DNA of 64,000 nucleotides from Alisma plantago-aquatica (lineage: Eukaryota > Streptophyta > Magnoliopsida > Alismatales > Alismataceae). The notes under the pieces are model-generated. The model was not told the origin of the DNA and ran no database searches. It worked only from the letters and a program-made list of their open reading frames with translations. Below are positions 36,005 to 48,779 of this stretch, in pieces (positions within the stretch are counted from its first letter, which is position 1; each line of letters opens with the position of its first letter). The stretch lies in NCBI GenBank assembly GCA_963693085.1, contig OY856410.1, forward strand, positions 1,327,490,304 to 1,327,554,303, given 5' to 3'. The position numbers and the translations under genes are program-made.

Positions 36005-36790
36005 TTCCAATGACTTTTGTCACTTCACATTCAATGAAATTGATGATGCAAAAAAAGTCTTTTTCAAGTGTCTAGTCATTGATTTTCGTAATGTCGGCAA
36101 GGTGTATAATGTTTGATCCTTCCTAGTAAACCAATGAATAAACTAAAGGAGAGAATTGAATTAGGCACCAAATGTTCTCATCCTAAATCGTAATGGAGGA
36201 GCTAAGAGATTTTTAATGAGGTTGAAATGTTTTCTATGTAATTGAATGGAAATGTCATGGCACATATACCTTATCTCACAACTTTCTTTTATTGATGATT
36301 GAGGAAGGATGATCCTAATGTATGCATACTTAGGAAATTTCATTCTGTGAGTGTACATGTATGATCATTTGAATTTGCAATAATAGTTTGAGATCTTCAT
36401 CAAATAAATAATGGGTATGTTCTACTTTTACATTAGACTACAACACACCACCATTCGTTAAAATAATCAAATTTGGCCTATACAAGGTAGGACCAAAAAT
36501 GGATTCATAGAAGACCACCCTAAGTAGTGTTGTAAAGAGATGATATGGTAATCAGTGCTAATTATTTACAACCAAAGAATATCATAGACAAGTCCGTTTT
36601 GTACTCCTTTAGGGTTGTGCTTTTTGAGGTGATATGCTTTTGTCTTGTGATGCACATTGATCATCCTATGCTTGGGATCAATGATCCTAACCTATTGATT
36701 ATATATTTAAGTCCTAGTGACCCCTCTCCAAAATATCCTTCAGCCAACGATCTTCCCCTTCAACATCCCATCATGAGAGAATTTATCTAG
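36005..36790 (+). pseudogene. CrRLK1L (FERONIA-like) receptor kinase fragment, copy 1
   Basis: Decayed kinase domain on plus. [15 protein letters not shown] (36019-36063) corresponds to the juxtamembrane start of CrRLK1L kinases, usually C-R-x-F-S-x-x-E-I-x-x-A-T. It is followed by NVGKVYN, the glycine-loop end. FGLYKVGPK (about 36468-36500) stands for the DFG segment, and VVKR then KSVLYSFRVVLFEVIC (about 36585-36640) for the conserved KSDVYSFGVVLFEVLC region. The middle (36120-36440) is full of stops. At about 780 bp it is near full kinase length. The family normally senses cell-wall or RALF signals at the plasma membrane; this copy cannot code. A second copy follows at 37040. Confidence 0.75.
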
Positions 36791-37039
36791 TAGCATTGAA
36801 GTATATGTTTCCAAATGGATATGATCTATTCACATAAATGGATAAATATATAAGGAAATAAACATCACTTTAATTATTTTTATTGTTCAATTTGTTATTA
36901 ATCATTGCTTACAATGAGATGTTGATAGTATGCAAATATAGTTTTCATAATGCTATGTAGTTTTCAAACTCTAGATTATTAGGAAAATACAAATCATCAA
37001 CTATCACATCCTCAATTTTAGATATTTTTCACATATGGG

Positions 37040-38418
37040 GTTTTCAATAAATATTTGTGTATTTTGGATTTCTTATCCATTGTGAGTTCCTTGAGATAGA
37101 AGTGTTAAAACCACAATGATGATGCCTAAGCTGTGTACTTCTACAATAGGGTGAACATGATAGAAGTGTATAAACTAAAAAACGAGAACAACCTTGTGAA
37201 TGGTTGTCCTATCATCCCCCATAAGACCAATCTTAGGGATACACTTACCATCCACCGCATTAGCATCGGTCCCACCATCGCTAGAGTTTTTGGTGGATCC
37301 ATATTAAGAATTAGTGTCACAGTTATTGGATTGGTTCCTCATAAGAAGAAGAGACAACATATTATGAATTCATTCTTTAAACAACGACCAGTTAAGAATC
37401 TCTTGGGAAGTACTTTGTCACCCAATGCTTCCCAACACTCCACCTTTAGTTAAACTGTGGATGCAATCAAAGGAATTTTGAGAGGCTAGTCATTGGTGTT
37501 TGTATTTACCAAAAGGTGTACAAGAATTTAATCTTTCCTAGTTTGTCTATGGATACATCAAAAGTAAGAATTGTAAGAGTTCTCACCCTACCTCACAACA
37601 AGAACTCAAGAGTTTCCAAACATGGTCATAATGTTTTCCAACTTGCAACACGGACACCTCATATAATCGGTTAACTTATATGTTGAGTTAGGAGAGATGC
37701 TCCTGGATTATGAATATTTGGCCAACAACACCATACATGAGCACATTTAAAACAACTCTATGAAACCAATGCTAAATTTGCAACAGAGATTGTAGATCTC
37801 CATGGATGAGAGAAGCGGTCTACACTACCTTCATACCAACATACATCACACTAACATTCACTAGGATGTGAATTGTACCAATATCTTTCTAGATGATGCA
37901 TGGGTGACCGAAGTGATTGACATTGGCCTATGCATGGTAGGACCCTAGCTAGATCAATGAACAATCATCCTAACCACTCTAGTGAAGGGATGATTTGGGT
38001 TCATGGACCATGATTACATCCAGCTACGTAAGCTCAATTATAAATCTGATGGGTACTTCTTTGGGGTTTTTATTTTTGGGAAGACTTTTTCCTATTCTAT
38101 AGAGAACATCGATCTACCTCAAATTGTATAGTGAACATCAATAATAATTTCCTTGATACAATCATGTATCATAATCTTACAAAAGATACCACTTTCCACT
38201 ACTTTGCCATTTCATTGAACACACCATAAAATGCAATTGTGGAAGTGGGATCAATATCTTAGCTATGGGGAATGTTTTTTGGCATTTTAAGTAAGCAATG
38301 CAATGACAAGATATCTTTGAGAAGGATCTTGACTCATTCAGAAACATGTAGAGACCAAATGGGTTGTGCCAGCATGGAATATGTCCTTGAGAACTTTAGG
38401 CAAGTAAAAGTGAACATT
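37040..38418 (+). pseudogene. CrRLK1L (FERONIA-like) receptor kinase remnant, copy 2
   Basis: More complete than copy 1. The frame at 37133-37453 carries the end of the malectin-like ectodomain, a membrane-segment remnant (GPTIARVFGGSILRISVTV) with a KKKR stop-transfer, and LSPNASQHSTF before the kinase. Kinase parts follow: NFERLVIGV and VYKN (about 37460-37530), HGHLI...GEMLLDYEYLANNT (37655-37730), GLHYLHT (about 37813), the catalytic loop as H-stop-D-V (about 37858), DIGL in place of DFGL (about 37915), VGP, KSDGYFFGV (about 38040-38070). The C-lobe end SETCRDQMGCASMEYVLEN lies at 38335-38400. Stops and frameshifts are frequent and the HRD arginine codon is a stop. It is cut at 38418 by element F. 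Confidence 0.82.
38414..38418. other. Target-site duplication of F, left (ACATT)
   Basis: ACATT stands before the LTR start TGTGACAAAG and again at 44115-44119 after the right LTR. F inserted at the end of the kinase pseudogene. Confidence 0.88.
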
Positions 38419-41194
38419 TGTGACAAAGTGAAATTTAGCATATTACCCTCTTTATGTTCACTCTTAACCCCAATATATTTCTCTTGGCCTCTAGATCAAT
38501 AATGATACTCAAATTCAATATATGGTGATCATTGTGAACTTTATACACTTTGTGACACTACATATTTGATTAATTCATCACTTTGTCCAAAGAAGGAAAT
38601 TGGTCAATAAAATGTAACCTTTTGGTTCTCAAACTTTTTTTGAATATTCTCCACTTTTTTTGAAGATATCATCTGAATTTCATCACAATTATACATTCCT
38701 ACTATTTTTTATGAATTCTTGAAGTTATTGGGTTGAAAAACCATTTTAATTGCCTTTTTATTTGACTTTTCCAAGTCAGCGATCCAAGGCTCGCATTGGG
38801 GGTGACCCCAACCCTTGGATCAACCTCTGTGTGAACCAGGGCCAGATATTGCCGTGAGATCACCATCAACATCCTGATGATTATGGGGAGGTATTAATTC
38901 GACCAAATCAAGCAATCTCGCACTCTTGACCTCATGTAAAATATCTAATCGAGCCAAAATGATCTACTCACAAATTCAAACTGAACGAACCCTACTTTGA
39001 CTACAGTTATTGCTCCTTTCAGCCGCCAAAATGTCTCCCTCACTTGCTCCTCTCACTTCGGCTGCCATCGCTGCTACCAAGGATCAATCAAGCCTTAAAT
39101 CTAATCCTAGTGCTATATAAACGCACCCCAAGGATCACATACACCATGCCTTGCTAACACCCTCATTTTGATGCTCTCCCTTGTCCTCAAACACCCCTCC
39201 TTCCTCATCGTTTCTTCTGCAGTTCACTTGCGCCACCAACTGGCCCAATTTGGGCGTTTACTCCTTGCAGCGTTGGGCCACCACCTAAGACCCTTATCCA
39301 ATTTGCGAGATCTAGGTGAGCTTGGATGACACCTCTGCTCCCTTCGTCCACCCCTCCTGCTCTAGTTTCCCCTCCCCACCGGCAAGCTCCTCCACATTCC
39401 TTCATGGCTCGTGTGAGGCCTGTGCGAGGAAAGAAAAGTCCCCAAAAAACTAGTTCAGAGGAGAAAGCAACCCGGTCCAATGGACCCATCCAAACCACAA
39501 TTGAACCGCTTAATCAAGCATCAAACCAACAAATTAGAGATCAAATCATGAATTGAACCAATGAGCCACAATGTCTATGTGGCACAATCCTGGCCATCCA
39601 TCAGCTTTGGACGGTTCTCATTTTCTATATTAAAGGTATTTTTTTCCCACTCTCTATTAAAAAGTTTAATAAATCATCAATTATGATTATAAAAATCCAG
39701 TGATTTGTTTAAAAATTCTTATGAAGCCTAACTCTAGATGTCTCTCCCTAATATTCCTAGATTATAATCCCTTGTGCATTTATTTTGTCATATTGATCAA
39801 TGATGATCTTTAATCTTTGAGAAACCCAAATTCTGACTCTAATGATCATCTTGAAACCAAACTTGACTAACTATGAGTTTGGGTTTGATCTTGTGACTCA
39901 TCTACCCTAGTATATGAATCATGCACCTTGAAATAACGATTAACCTTAATATTATGATACTAGATCTAAATCTTGTGATATCGTTGGTCATATGTATAAT
40001 CCATGACCCTACTTTATCAAACTAATCTTGAATTCCAATTATGCTAAGTATCATGATGATGATTTAGAAATGTAATGATGACTTTCATAGTGATCATAAA
40101 ATTATGGTTAACATATATGATCCTAGAAAACCTTGCTAAGTCATTCACACTCGAAAATATGCTTGACACTTGAATAAGTCTTGAACATATTGTAGTTGTT
40201 GATTATAAGTGGATGAACTGACCCTAAGGTTCACATCAGAAATTGTAACCCTAATCTAGAATATTGAAACATGATCTTCAAATATAATGATCTTGACACT
40301 TGATCCAGATATTATGATTTAGGATCTGACTCGAAGGGTTGACCTATTCCTTGTTGATTTGTACTCTAATTCTTTGATGAAAGGCACACTATTATATCTC
40401 CTCCTTGGTTGTATTGAAGATACCTTTTATGTAACTTTTGATTGTGTACTTGGCTATATACTTGGTTGAACTATTGTTCCCTATTGATTTGTCTTCCATT
40501 TTTCCTATATTATATTTTGAGAAAAATCTGAGAACAAAAATGATATTGCCCATTATGACTGCTTGTATATTGATGATGATGATGATGTTGATAATGCTGA
40601 TATTGAGTTCAAGCGACCTCCTCATTCAGAGGTGGAACTTGTACATTGGCCTCCTACCTCATATGGAGAGAAGGAGCCTAGTGAACTCCCCCATCACGTT
40701 GGGGCCATGGAGCCACACAAAATATGTAAGCATGCTTCTCGATTACATCATAATGTGAAATCATAATAAAAATTGCATTGTTCAAAATAAACATCTTGTC
40801 GAATGAATATCAGATTTCGAAAAATTGCTTGTTATACTTTTAAATATAATACCTGCCACGTATACTCTTTTTCTATAAATTGCTTTACTGGATTTTGATA
40901 GCGTGCCATGCAATTGCATGATTGTGTCATGATTTTCTTGATTTTAGGTAAAGCAAATAGAACATTGACTAGATCACTTCTGCACTCATCATACTCTGAT
41001 GACAAGGATAAATCTACAATATCTCCAATTTTGGGTTAATTTTTTCTTTGAATCCCATGTTTATTAGTTATTATTTCTTATTGTATATGCCAATTTGTGA
41101 GATCCTATTGGGTCACTCAGGGAAGGGTGCTTCAATCCTTTTACCATTGTCTAGGTAGTGGGATTGGGATTGGGGTAAGAATGGTTCTGTGACA
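38419..41194 (+). repeat. 5' LTR of F, full length
   Basis: The LTR is 2776 bp, starting TGTGACAAAGTGAAATTT and ending GGTTCTGTGACA. It contains CTATATAAAC at 39113-39122 as TATA box, a GC-richer leader (39000-39480), a GAT-rich run near 40571-40590 and the 14-bp palindrome CATGCAATTGCATG at 40907-40920. Short frames inside (for example 39205-39498, 40438-40758) are not considered genes. Confidence 0.88.
39113..39122 (+). promoter_or_regulatory. TATA box of F 5' LTR
   Basis: CTATATAAAC on plus, followed by a C-rich leader. The lone F LTR has the inverse CTATATAAGG at 13915-13925. The right LTR of F has lost this segment. Confidence 0.6.
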
Positions 41195-41196
41195 GT

Positions 41197-41208
41197 TATA
41201 ATCAGAGC
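41197..41208 (+). promoter_or_regulatory. Decayed primer-binding site of F
   Basis: TATAATCAGAGC matches TGGTATCAGAGC at 9 of 12 positions and lies two bases after the LTR end. Confidence 0.7.
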
Positions 41209-42086
41209 ATACACACTCCCATATACTTTAAGTAAATGATTTCTCTAGTCTCTTGAACCCCGAAAATACATAATGGTGAAGATTGAGGTGTCTAGGATCA
41301 GGGTTCTAACATAATTTCTCCTATTCATCTTCATGGTGGATGAGATTCCCCGCTCTACCTTGCCTTAATTGATCTAAAACTAGACTTAAAAGTTCTCTAT
41401 TGAAACCCTACAGAGTCTTCTAACATCTCACCTCTTCTTTAAGGACTACCTCAACCACCCAAGTTGATGATGATTAGGAAGTCTTCTCATCTCCTCATGT
41501 GGTCCTTCTCTCATGACCTCTTACCACATGATTTGTCGAATATGGGTAACTTATGTATGGGAAAAATAATAGCTGCTAGAAAATCGTGAAAGATGATAAA
41601 GGAATTGACATCATGATCTAACCTTAGTTTGAAAACTCGATTTTGACCAATGAATTTTGAAATCAAATACTCATGCATGTAACTTGATTTAACCAAAACT
41701 AGACTACATACTCCCTATATTTTAGGTAAATGATGTAAATTATGATATAGTTAAACTAAGTAGGATTTATACCTTATACCTCATTGTTGATGAGGTCCCT
41801 ATTTTATAAAATGCATGTTTCCCTATTGCTAACTATATCTAAAACATAGTTAAGCAAACTCTTACCCTTTTTGATACACATCATGATTATGTCATCAAAT
41901 TACTAATCCTTATGACTCTCAAAACCATGATGTAAGACTATGATACAAAATACACTCTCCCTATTTTTTTGACTAATATGAAAATCAATAAAGTTACAAA
42001 ATAACTTTTGAAACCATGAATATCTTATCATCTAATATATAATCAACTCGACCTATATGATTAAAAGACTCACTAATTAATGTACC

Positions 42087-42476
42087 TTGCAGATGGCCCC
42101 ACATACCCATAGTCAAAAAGAAAGATCCTCTAAAATCAATAATAATCAAGAAGTGAAGACTGATAAAAGGAATACTGAAAAGGATATTCATGATGTCAAG
42201 GATGATTTAGGAAAAGGAAAAAGACCTAGGCTCAATGATGATGATAGGGATGATTCTTTGAAAGTACAAAAGAAGTTACTAATGGATTCTAGGACCAAAT
42301 GGGAGAGATACACAACCAAGATAATTCTTAGAGGAGTCCAAGTGACCATGACGGAATTTTCCCCTACATCCAAGCCCGCAGTCATGGAGATAGAGACAAA
42401 GATAGAGATTGGAATTCCAAGGAGGAAATGTGCAATCTCAACCTTTGATGTCTTTACTAGATCTAGATTTTTATAA
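42087..42476 (+). pseudogene. Possible Gag start of F
   Basis: A 129-codon plus frame, Lys/Asp-rich and hydrophilic. A second Met gives MAPHTHSQKE, which resembles the basic MAP-R-T-R-S-Q type start of some plant gypsy Gag proteins. It lies about 890 bp after the PBS. No capsid or zinc-knuckle motif follows, and the region down to the PPT at 43276 has no further frame. The identification rests only on position and the first ten residues. Confidence 0.35.
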
Positions 42477-43275
42477 GGTGATTATGTAACCCTTTGTAAC
42501 TTTTTGAAATAAAACCTTGTACTCACTATATCTTGAGAATTGGAAATATGACACCATGTTGTTTTGGCTTGCTATTCTATGATTTAGAACCTATCTTTGG
42601 ATTTGAAAATTCATGTTTGATTCGAATTTTGACTCCCCATACCCTAATTTTAAATTTTGACTCGTTCATGTAACATTGATTTATATAGGCCTGCAATAAA
42701 CAATCCATTATTGTAACATTTGACTCAAAATCTTGAGATCTTGAATAGTTTGTATTTTGTGGATGGTGATATTGAAAATATGTATAGGGTTATTTTTCCT
42801 AAAATATGACCTAGGTCTGGATCATTCACCCTCCTTGAATATACTTGATAAAAGAAATTGATATTGAGATCTCGAAATATTGCTAGATTGTTGGTATGGA
42901 TGAATGACCACACCAGTGGTCTAAATAAGAACTAGAACCTTATACTTGCATGTTTGAAACCTAAAATGTTGTCATTTGAATCTTGAATAATAAACTAGTT
43001 AGTGCATGACCCATCTTGATCCATAACACTTAATCTTGACTCTCAATCTTGATTTTTCTCTCATTATAGAGACATAACATGAAAAGTGAACTATGAACTT
43101 TTGACTTTTATATTGATCAATCCAAGTTTATGAAAGACTATTGATGAGGTGATAATGTTGAGGAAACAATTTTGATTTTGTAATTGAGTATGGTATAGTA
43201 CTTAAGGATATGACTTAGGTTGAATAGTCCCAAATTTTGAAGATGTTTTGAATTTTGGGGACAAAATAACTTCTT

Positions 43276-43288
43276 AAGGAGGGAAGGA
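43276..43288 (+). promoter_or_regulatory. Polypurine tract of F
   Basis: AAGGAGGGAAGGA stands directly before the right LTR. It is preceded by TTTTGGGGACAAAATAAC, the usual end of plant gypsy internal regions. Confidence 0.88.
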
Positions 43289-44114
43289 TGTGTGAAATTT
43301 AGAATAATTACTCTTTTATCCTCATTATGTTTAGTCTTGACCCCTATATATTTTTCTTGTCCTCAAGATCAATATTGATACCCAATTTTGAAATATGGTG
43401 GTCAATGTGAACTTCATACACTTTGTGACACCGCATATTTGATTATTTCATCACTTTGTCCAAAGAAGAAAATTGGTCATCAAACTTAACCTTTTGGTTC
43501 TCAAACTTTTTCTTAATATTCTCCACAATTTTTTGAAGATATGGTCCAAATTTCATCACAATTAGATATTCCTACAATTTTCTATGAATTCTTGAAGTTA
43601 TTGGGTTGAAAAACCATTTTAATTGCCTTCTTATTCAACTTTTCCAAGTCAGTGTTCCAGGGCTCACATTAGAGGCAAACCACAACCCCTGGATCAACCT
43701 TCGTATAGATCAGGGTCTGATCATGTAGCCATGAGATCATCATCAACCTCTCGTTGACTATAGGGAGTTGTTAATGTGACCAAATCGAGCAATCTCATGC
43801 TCTTAACCTCGTTTCAAATATCTAACCGTGCAATTGCATGATTGTCTCATGATTTTCTTGATTTTAGGTAAAGCAAATGGATCATTCACTAGATCACTTC
43901 TGCACTCAATATACTATGATGAGAAGGATGAATCTGCAATATCTCCAATTTGGGGTTAGTTTGTTCTTTGAATCCCATGTTTATGAGTTATCATTTCTTA
44001 TTGTATATGTTAGTGTGTGAGATCCTATTGGGCCACTAAGAGACGGGCACTTCAATCCTTTCACCACTGTCTAGGAAGTGGGATTGGGATTGGGGTAAGA
44101 ATGGATATGTGACA
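43289..44114 (+). repeat. 3' LTR of F, internally deleted
   Basis: At 826 bp this has both ends of the family LTR but lacks the part equal to 38952-40908 of the left LTR, including TATA box and leader. The junction lies at TCTAACCG/TGCAATTGCATG, the edge of the palindrome. A 6-bp deletion (acaaag) is also seen at its start. The copy is thus without a promoter on this side. Confidence 0.88.
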
Positions 44115-44119
44115 ACATT

Positions 44120-44698
44120 TCATTCTTTTTTGGAATCAAGAAAACTTTGTAGATGTCAAATACTTAAAGTATGCTTGCAATTTTAAAAGGAAGATAACAG
44201 GGAGGGTTATAAATAAAATTATGTTGATTAAGAAAGTGGGATGAAATGTAAAACATTTTCTCCCATTGAAGAGTAAATAGCCCACAACCCTACTATTCCA
44301 TGTAACATTGGTGAACTCCTCATTTAGAAGTCCTTGTGTCAGTCTCCATTTTACATGATCTCTCTTAGACCATAAGATTAGGGTCTAAGGTTTTTCAAAT
44401 GGCTAACACAAACATGTATAAACTTTTTCTTTTTTATTTGGATATCTTTACTAGTCATGACACATAAATAAAAACCTTTTATTTCAACATAAATCTTATC
44501 ATTAAAGAATACGATATCTTCTTATTCATTACTTGACAGTTCAAGATTCATATACATGAAGCATATATTATACAGTCATTCTAAACTGAAGGGAAACATA
44601 AAGCTTTATATTTGACTAATACAACTCTTTTTGTTTCTCACAATAGGACCTACCAACAGACATGGACCTTGACTATCTAATTTTACCTTAACACACTA
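44120..44698. other. Unassigned stretch between F and the copia element
   Basis: AT-rich, no frame or repeat recognised. It must be continuous with 52214 onward, because the copia element is inserted between the two. Confidence 0.5.
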
Positions 44699-44703
44699 CT
44701 AAC
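44699..44703. other. Target-site duplication of the copia element, left (CTAAC)
   Basis: CTAAC directly before 44704 is repeated at 52209-52213 directly after the right LTR. Confidence 0.9.
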
Positions 44704-46341
44704 TGAAAGATCTAGAGTGTGGTGAATAGATCTTTTGGCACTTTAGAATTTAGTAAAAAACTTAAAGAAATGAAGGAGGAAACAAGGAAGACACTTCAAT
44801 TTAGAATGGTTCCAACCTTTGAATCAAAGGTTTTCAGTCCACAACCCAATTGTTTCCAATTGGGATTTTGAAAGCTATTTATTTTATTTACCTCACAAGG
44901 ATGTTACAACAAAATACAATTACCTTCCACTTGAAGTAGCCTTCACCTTGAAGTATCCTCAACCTCCTTGAAGAAGCCTTCTTGAAGTAACCTCAAGCAA
45001 ATTTGGATCATACTTCACCACCTTGAAGTAGAGACACCACCTTGAGATAGCCTTCACCTATAAGTAGCTCCAACCTCCTTTGGAGAAGCCTTCTTGAAGT
45101 AACCTTAAGCAAAACTTTGAGCAACCTTCACCTCCTTGAAGTAACTCCACCACCTTGAGATAGCCTTCACCTAGAAGTAGGTCCAACCTCCTTTAAAGAA
45201 GCCTTCTTGAATTAGCCTCAAGCACACCTTGGAAAAGCCTTCACCTCCTTGAAATAGCTCCAAAAAACCTCCTTTCAACAACATCCAACTATAGAGTAGT
45301 TAAGGAGAACAAGGTACAACACAAAAGAAATATATTGGAAGAAAGAAATACTCAACCAATGAAGTACAATGCCTTGATTCCTATATCAAGCATTTAGACC
45401 TCCTATCCACTTCATATGGATGTTTTTATATGGTGTCTAGGAGATAGTACCTATAGGACACAACGTTTGAGCACAAGGAAGAATATATCAAGTGATTCTC
45501 AACTTTTTTTCACTCTAGAATGGATGCTCAAGTGTAGTTGTGTATTGTGTATGCAAGTGATGATTTAAGTGTCCTATGTCCTATAATATTTATAGGAATG
45601 GTTTACAAGTGACTAGGGACATTGTAGGGAGTGTCTAGAGTGTTCTTAGTGCTTAACTAGCTGTTAGGCGAATAGTAGTTCGGTTGCAATGGCTAAAATG
45701 TTTGTTAAATGTGAAATTTCCAGAACTTTTCACAATTGACAATATTGTCGACCGAATGACTCTCAGTCTACGAACTTGTCAACCAGATGACTTTCTAGGT
45801 TTAGCTGGCTCCAATGGTTATATGTCTATTTTGCTCTTGGTTAAACCTATTACAGTTGCTATATCTCAGTCGACAATACTATCGACCAAAATTTACTCGG
45901 AACTAAAGATTTGTGAAGTTATTTTCAATTGTTTGAGTCTTCGACCGAGTGATTCTTGATCAAAAAATTTGTCTACCTAGAAGGACTTTTTGTAAGGATT
46001 TGAAATGTATGTGAGATCCTATTGATGACCCATATGAAATCTATCAACCCTAAAGTCTTCATGTGAGTGTAAGATAGGGTTTTGGGTGGATAGAGTAGAT
46101 CTAACACTTGATTTACATGACATCTAAGTACTTGTAAATTATATACTTTTACAAGTTTTAACATTGAGTACAATCATGAAAATACTAATCATTTAAGCGC
46201 ATTAATCTTCAATTATCCATTTAATATGATCTCCTTATCTTCTTGAATCCTAAAATACTCAAGTAGCATGTTAGATCCATAAGAATGAAGTGTTTGTCAT
46301 CATCAACACAAAGAGTATGCTAATGTCCAATTTAGCCAAGA
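44704..46341 (-). repeat. 3' LTR of the copia element (left in the window)
   Basis: The LTR is 1638 bp. It contains a minisatellite built on CCTTGAAGTAGCC/CCTTCTTGAAGTAACC (44930-45260) and a cluster of CAGTCGACAAT/GTCGACC motifs (45735-45960). Its inner edge has AGCCAAGA instead of AGCCAACA. Confidence 0.9.
44930..45260. repeat. CTTGAAGTA minisatellite in the copia LTR
   Basis: About ten variable units of 25-45 bp contain CCACCTTGA(G/A)(A/G)TAG or CCTTCTTGAAGTAACCTCAAG. The right LTR has the same array at 50795-51150 with a different unit order. Confidence 0.8.
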
Positions 46342-46355
46342 ATCCCCCTCTTTTT
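46342..46355 (-). promoter_or_regulatory. Polypurine tract of the copia element
   Basis: The minus strand reads AAAAAGAGGGGGAT against the LTR, preceded by a GTCATCTT stretch, as is usual for copia elements whose LTR starts TGTTGG. Confidence 0.85.
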
Positions 46356-47519
46356 AAGATGACAAACATTCCTAAAATATAAGCAAAATATTTGAAATGA
46401 AATGAGTTTCATACCTTTCATATACCTAATATGAATAGGTTCTTTGATCTCATAAAATGTATGATAATATACTTAAAGAGATATGGAACATCATATCCAT
46501 CTCTTAAGGCAATTTAGCACCATTTATATCAAGCCAAGAGATCATGAAACTCATGAAAATATTTTACTTTATTTTGCTTTATTTTATTTCTCCACCATTG
46601 TCATTTAAAAAAATAATCATATGTGTAATTCGATAAGACTCCCCCTTAATTGTTTACTTCAAAAAGAATGTCAAATTTAGCCACAATTCGAAAACCAATA
46701 TTAATTTTTTAACAATTTGCAAGGGATGTTAAGCCTTGAAATGATACGATATTCCTTTAGGCTCATGGTGTTATCTATAAATGTATTTCTAAATTAATTT
46801 TTGTACCATTTACAAGGGATGTTAATCTGTGAAATGATATTAGATTCCTTTAGGCTCATAGTGGGATCAATAAATGTATCTTAACCAATTATAAGAGATG
46901 TTAAGCCCATACGGGTATAGATAATCCAATTAAGAGCAAGATTAAAAAGATATGCACATCATATCCAAGAATTTTGTGAGCTCCCCTTTAATCTTATAAC
47001 AAAAGTGAGATAAAAAAATAAGTCATAACCAACTTTAAAATCAATTGATTAAGTAAGACTATAAGTCAATTTTTATGATCTTTAAGCAATCTTGTTTATT
47101 GAACTATTTTGATTTAGAAATTTCTCTCATCCTACGTACTTAACATGATGAGAATGTTATAGATTTAATAAAGAAATGTTGTGTGCAAGTGAATAATGAT
47201 TTACAAATAAGCTTTCATGTTAGTCTTATTTTTGGTTGACCATGACATTGACTGGGGCGTCCCTCGGTCAAACTCATTGTCAGTCGAGAGGTAGTTTTGT
47301 AAAACTTTAGAATCTATAGCGTATCTAGAATAATCCAAGTTATAACATTTTCTTCAATATTAGCATAAGTAATTAATCAACTTTCTTTTTGTATGCATAT
47401 TCAACTTATTTCAACTCATGAGTTTAATCAACATTTGTTTCTTCCTCTTATGATTCTATTTAGGAAACAATTGTTACATCCATTTGATGAGTTTGATGTC
47501 TTTATGAGTGACTAGACTT

Positions 47520-48330
47520 AAATGACCTCAAGTATTAGCCATTAGTGCATAAGTCATATAGTTGGATTTCATCATGTACATATAGTTGGATTGAATGTTT
47601 TGCCTTTAGGTCTAAGAATTGAAGTTTATCCATTATTCTTGGTAAGCTCATATAACAATTGTCCAATAATCAAATCTTTTAGGATATGACGAAGTCTTGT
47701 TGAGTATAATCATCAATTACATAGACTTATAAATTCTAGATGTTTTACTAGATATGAAATATGCCAAATAGATACTTTTGTGACTTAAGATGAAATTTGT
47801 TTCTACCATCTTTTGTTGAAGATAAAACAACATTTGTTATCACAAATACATAAAATTCCCTATAGGACCAAATAAATTTATGAGTTCTAATAATCTAGTA
47901 AGCAAAGTTTTAGTTTTGAAAATAGATCTTAATTTTCTTGCGTCGAATACATAAATGTCATATTTATCAAAGGAAGGTTCAAGTAATGATCATATTCTAA
48001 GAAACTTTCTCGCATGAACAATCTTTCTATGCCATAAACAATTCATAAGTTATAATAAATCACAATAGTATCCATAGAGTTAAGAAGTTCATAATTATTT
48101 TTCCTTCATCAACAACCTTAATATTATCTTACAAACATTAACCATTGTCACAACACTTATGATGTAGTTCTTTGACAAACATCACACTAAAATTTGTACC
48201 AACATTACCTCTTCCAATAGTTTTACTTTTGTAATTTTCTGTGACTGTGTCTAGTAATTTTACCTTGTCACCATTTGTATAAAAAGGTTCCTTATTTCCA
48301 AAGATATATTTTCGAGCAATTTCAATAGAC
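47520..48330 (-). pseudogene. Copia protease and integrase remnants
   Basis: On minus, TNGDKVKLLDT...SKTIGRGNVG (48204-48290) stands for the protease segment before the pre-integrase region, followed by FVKELHH. TLLTRLLELINLFGPI (47860-47915) and YVIDDYT (47702-47725) match the beginning of the integrase core, where D-D-Y-S-R-F is usual. Frames are broken by many stops. Left of 47500 no RT (YVDD) or RNase H motif was seen. Confidence 0.65.
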
Positions 48331-48779
48331 CATCAGAAACTAAAAAATAGGAAAATTTTGGTACCCATATAGTTGTACATTTGGTTACGAGCATTACTTT
48401 ATCTTTTCTATCATTTCAAGTATTTTGAGAAGTTTAATATGATGATATCATTAAAAATTTAAGTCACCAAAGTTAATTGTAAATGAATGATTTTGTTTTC
48501 CATAAATAGTTCTGACAAAAATACCTTCGGTCAAACCATTCTTCGACTAGAAGACGGCTTGATCGAACTCTTTATTGACCTAGATGAAGTTTTGTAGATT
48601 TTTCGATGAATGTAGCTTTTTTAATGTAAACAAATCATGCCATTTTTATTTTTTATATATTGGATAATACAAATAAATGATCAAAACATACAAAGATATA
48701 CAAGTTAAGTTTTATTTTAGTTGAGATGAGACATTATGAATTTCAAAATGAATTTTAGGTCAAACCTCAACTAATATGT

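Larger units (their letters stand above)
38419..44114 (+). mobile_element. Gypsy element F with unequal LTRs
   Basis: A plus-strand element of 5696 bp: left LTR 38419-41194, short internal region 41195-43288 and right LTR 43289-44114. It has a decayed initiator-Met PBS, a clear PPT and matching 5-bp target copies ACATT. The right LTR lacks about 1950 bp of the middle. The internal region of 2.1 kb is too short for gag-pol and shows only a possible Gag start, so the copy is non-autonomous. Shared LTR parts differ at roughly 10 % of positions. A lone LTR of the same family lies inverted at 11776-14641. Confidence 0.88.

Noticed and set aside
38419..41194. F LTR as a host gene promoter region for the kinase pseudogene
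   Set aside because: It lies downstream of the kinase on the same strand and has its own TSD, so it is a later insertion.
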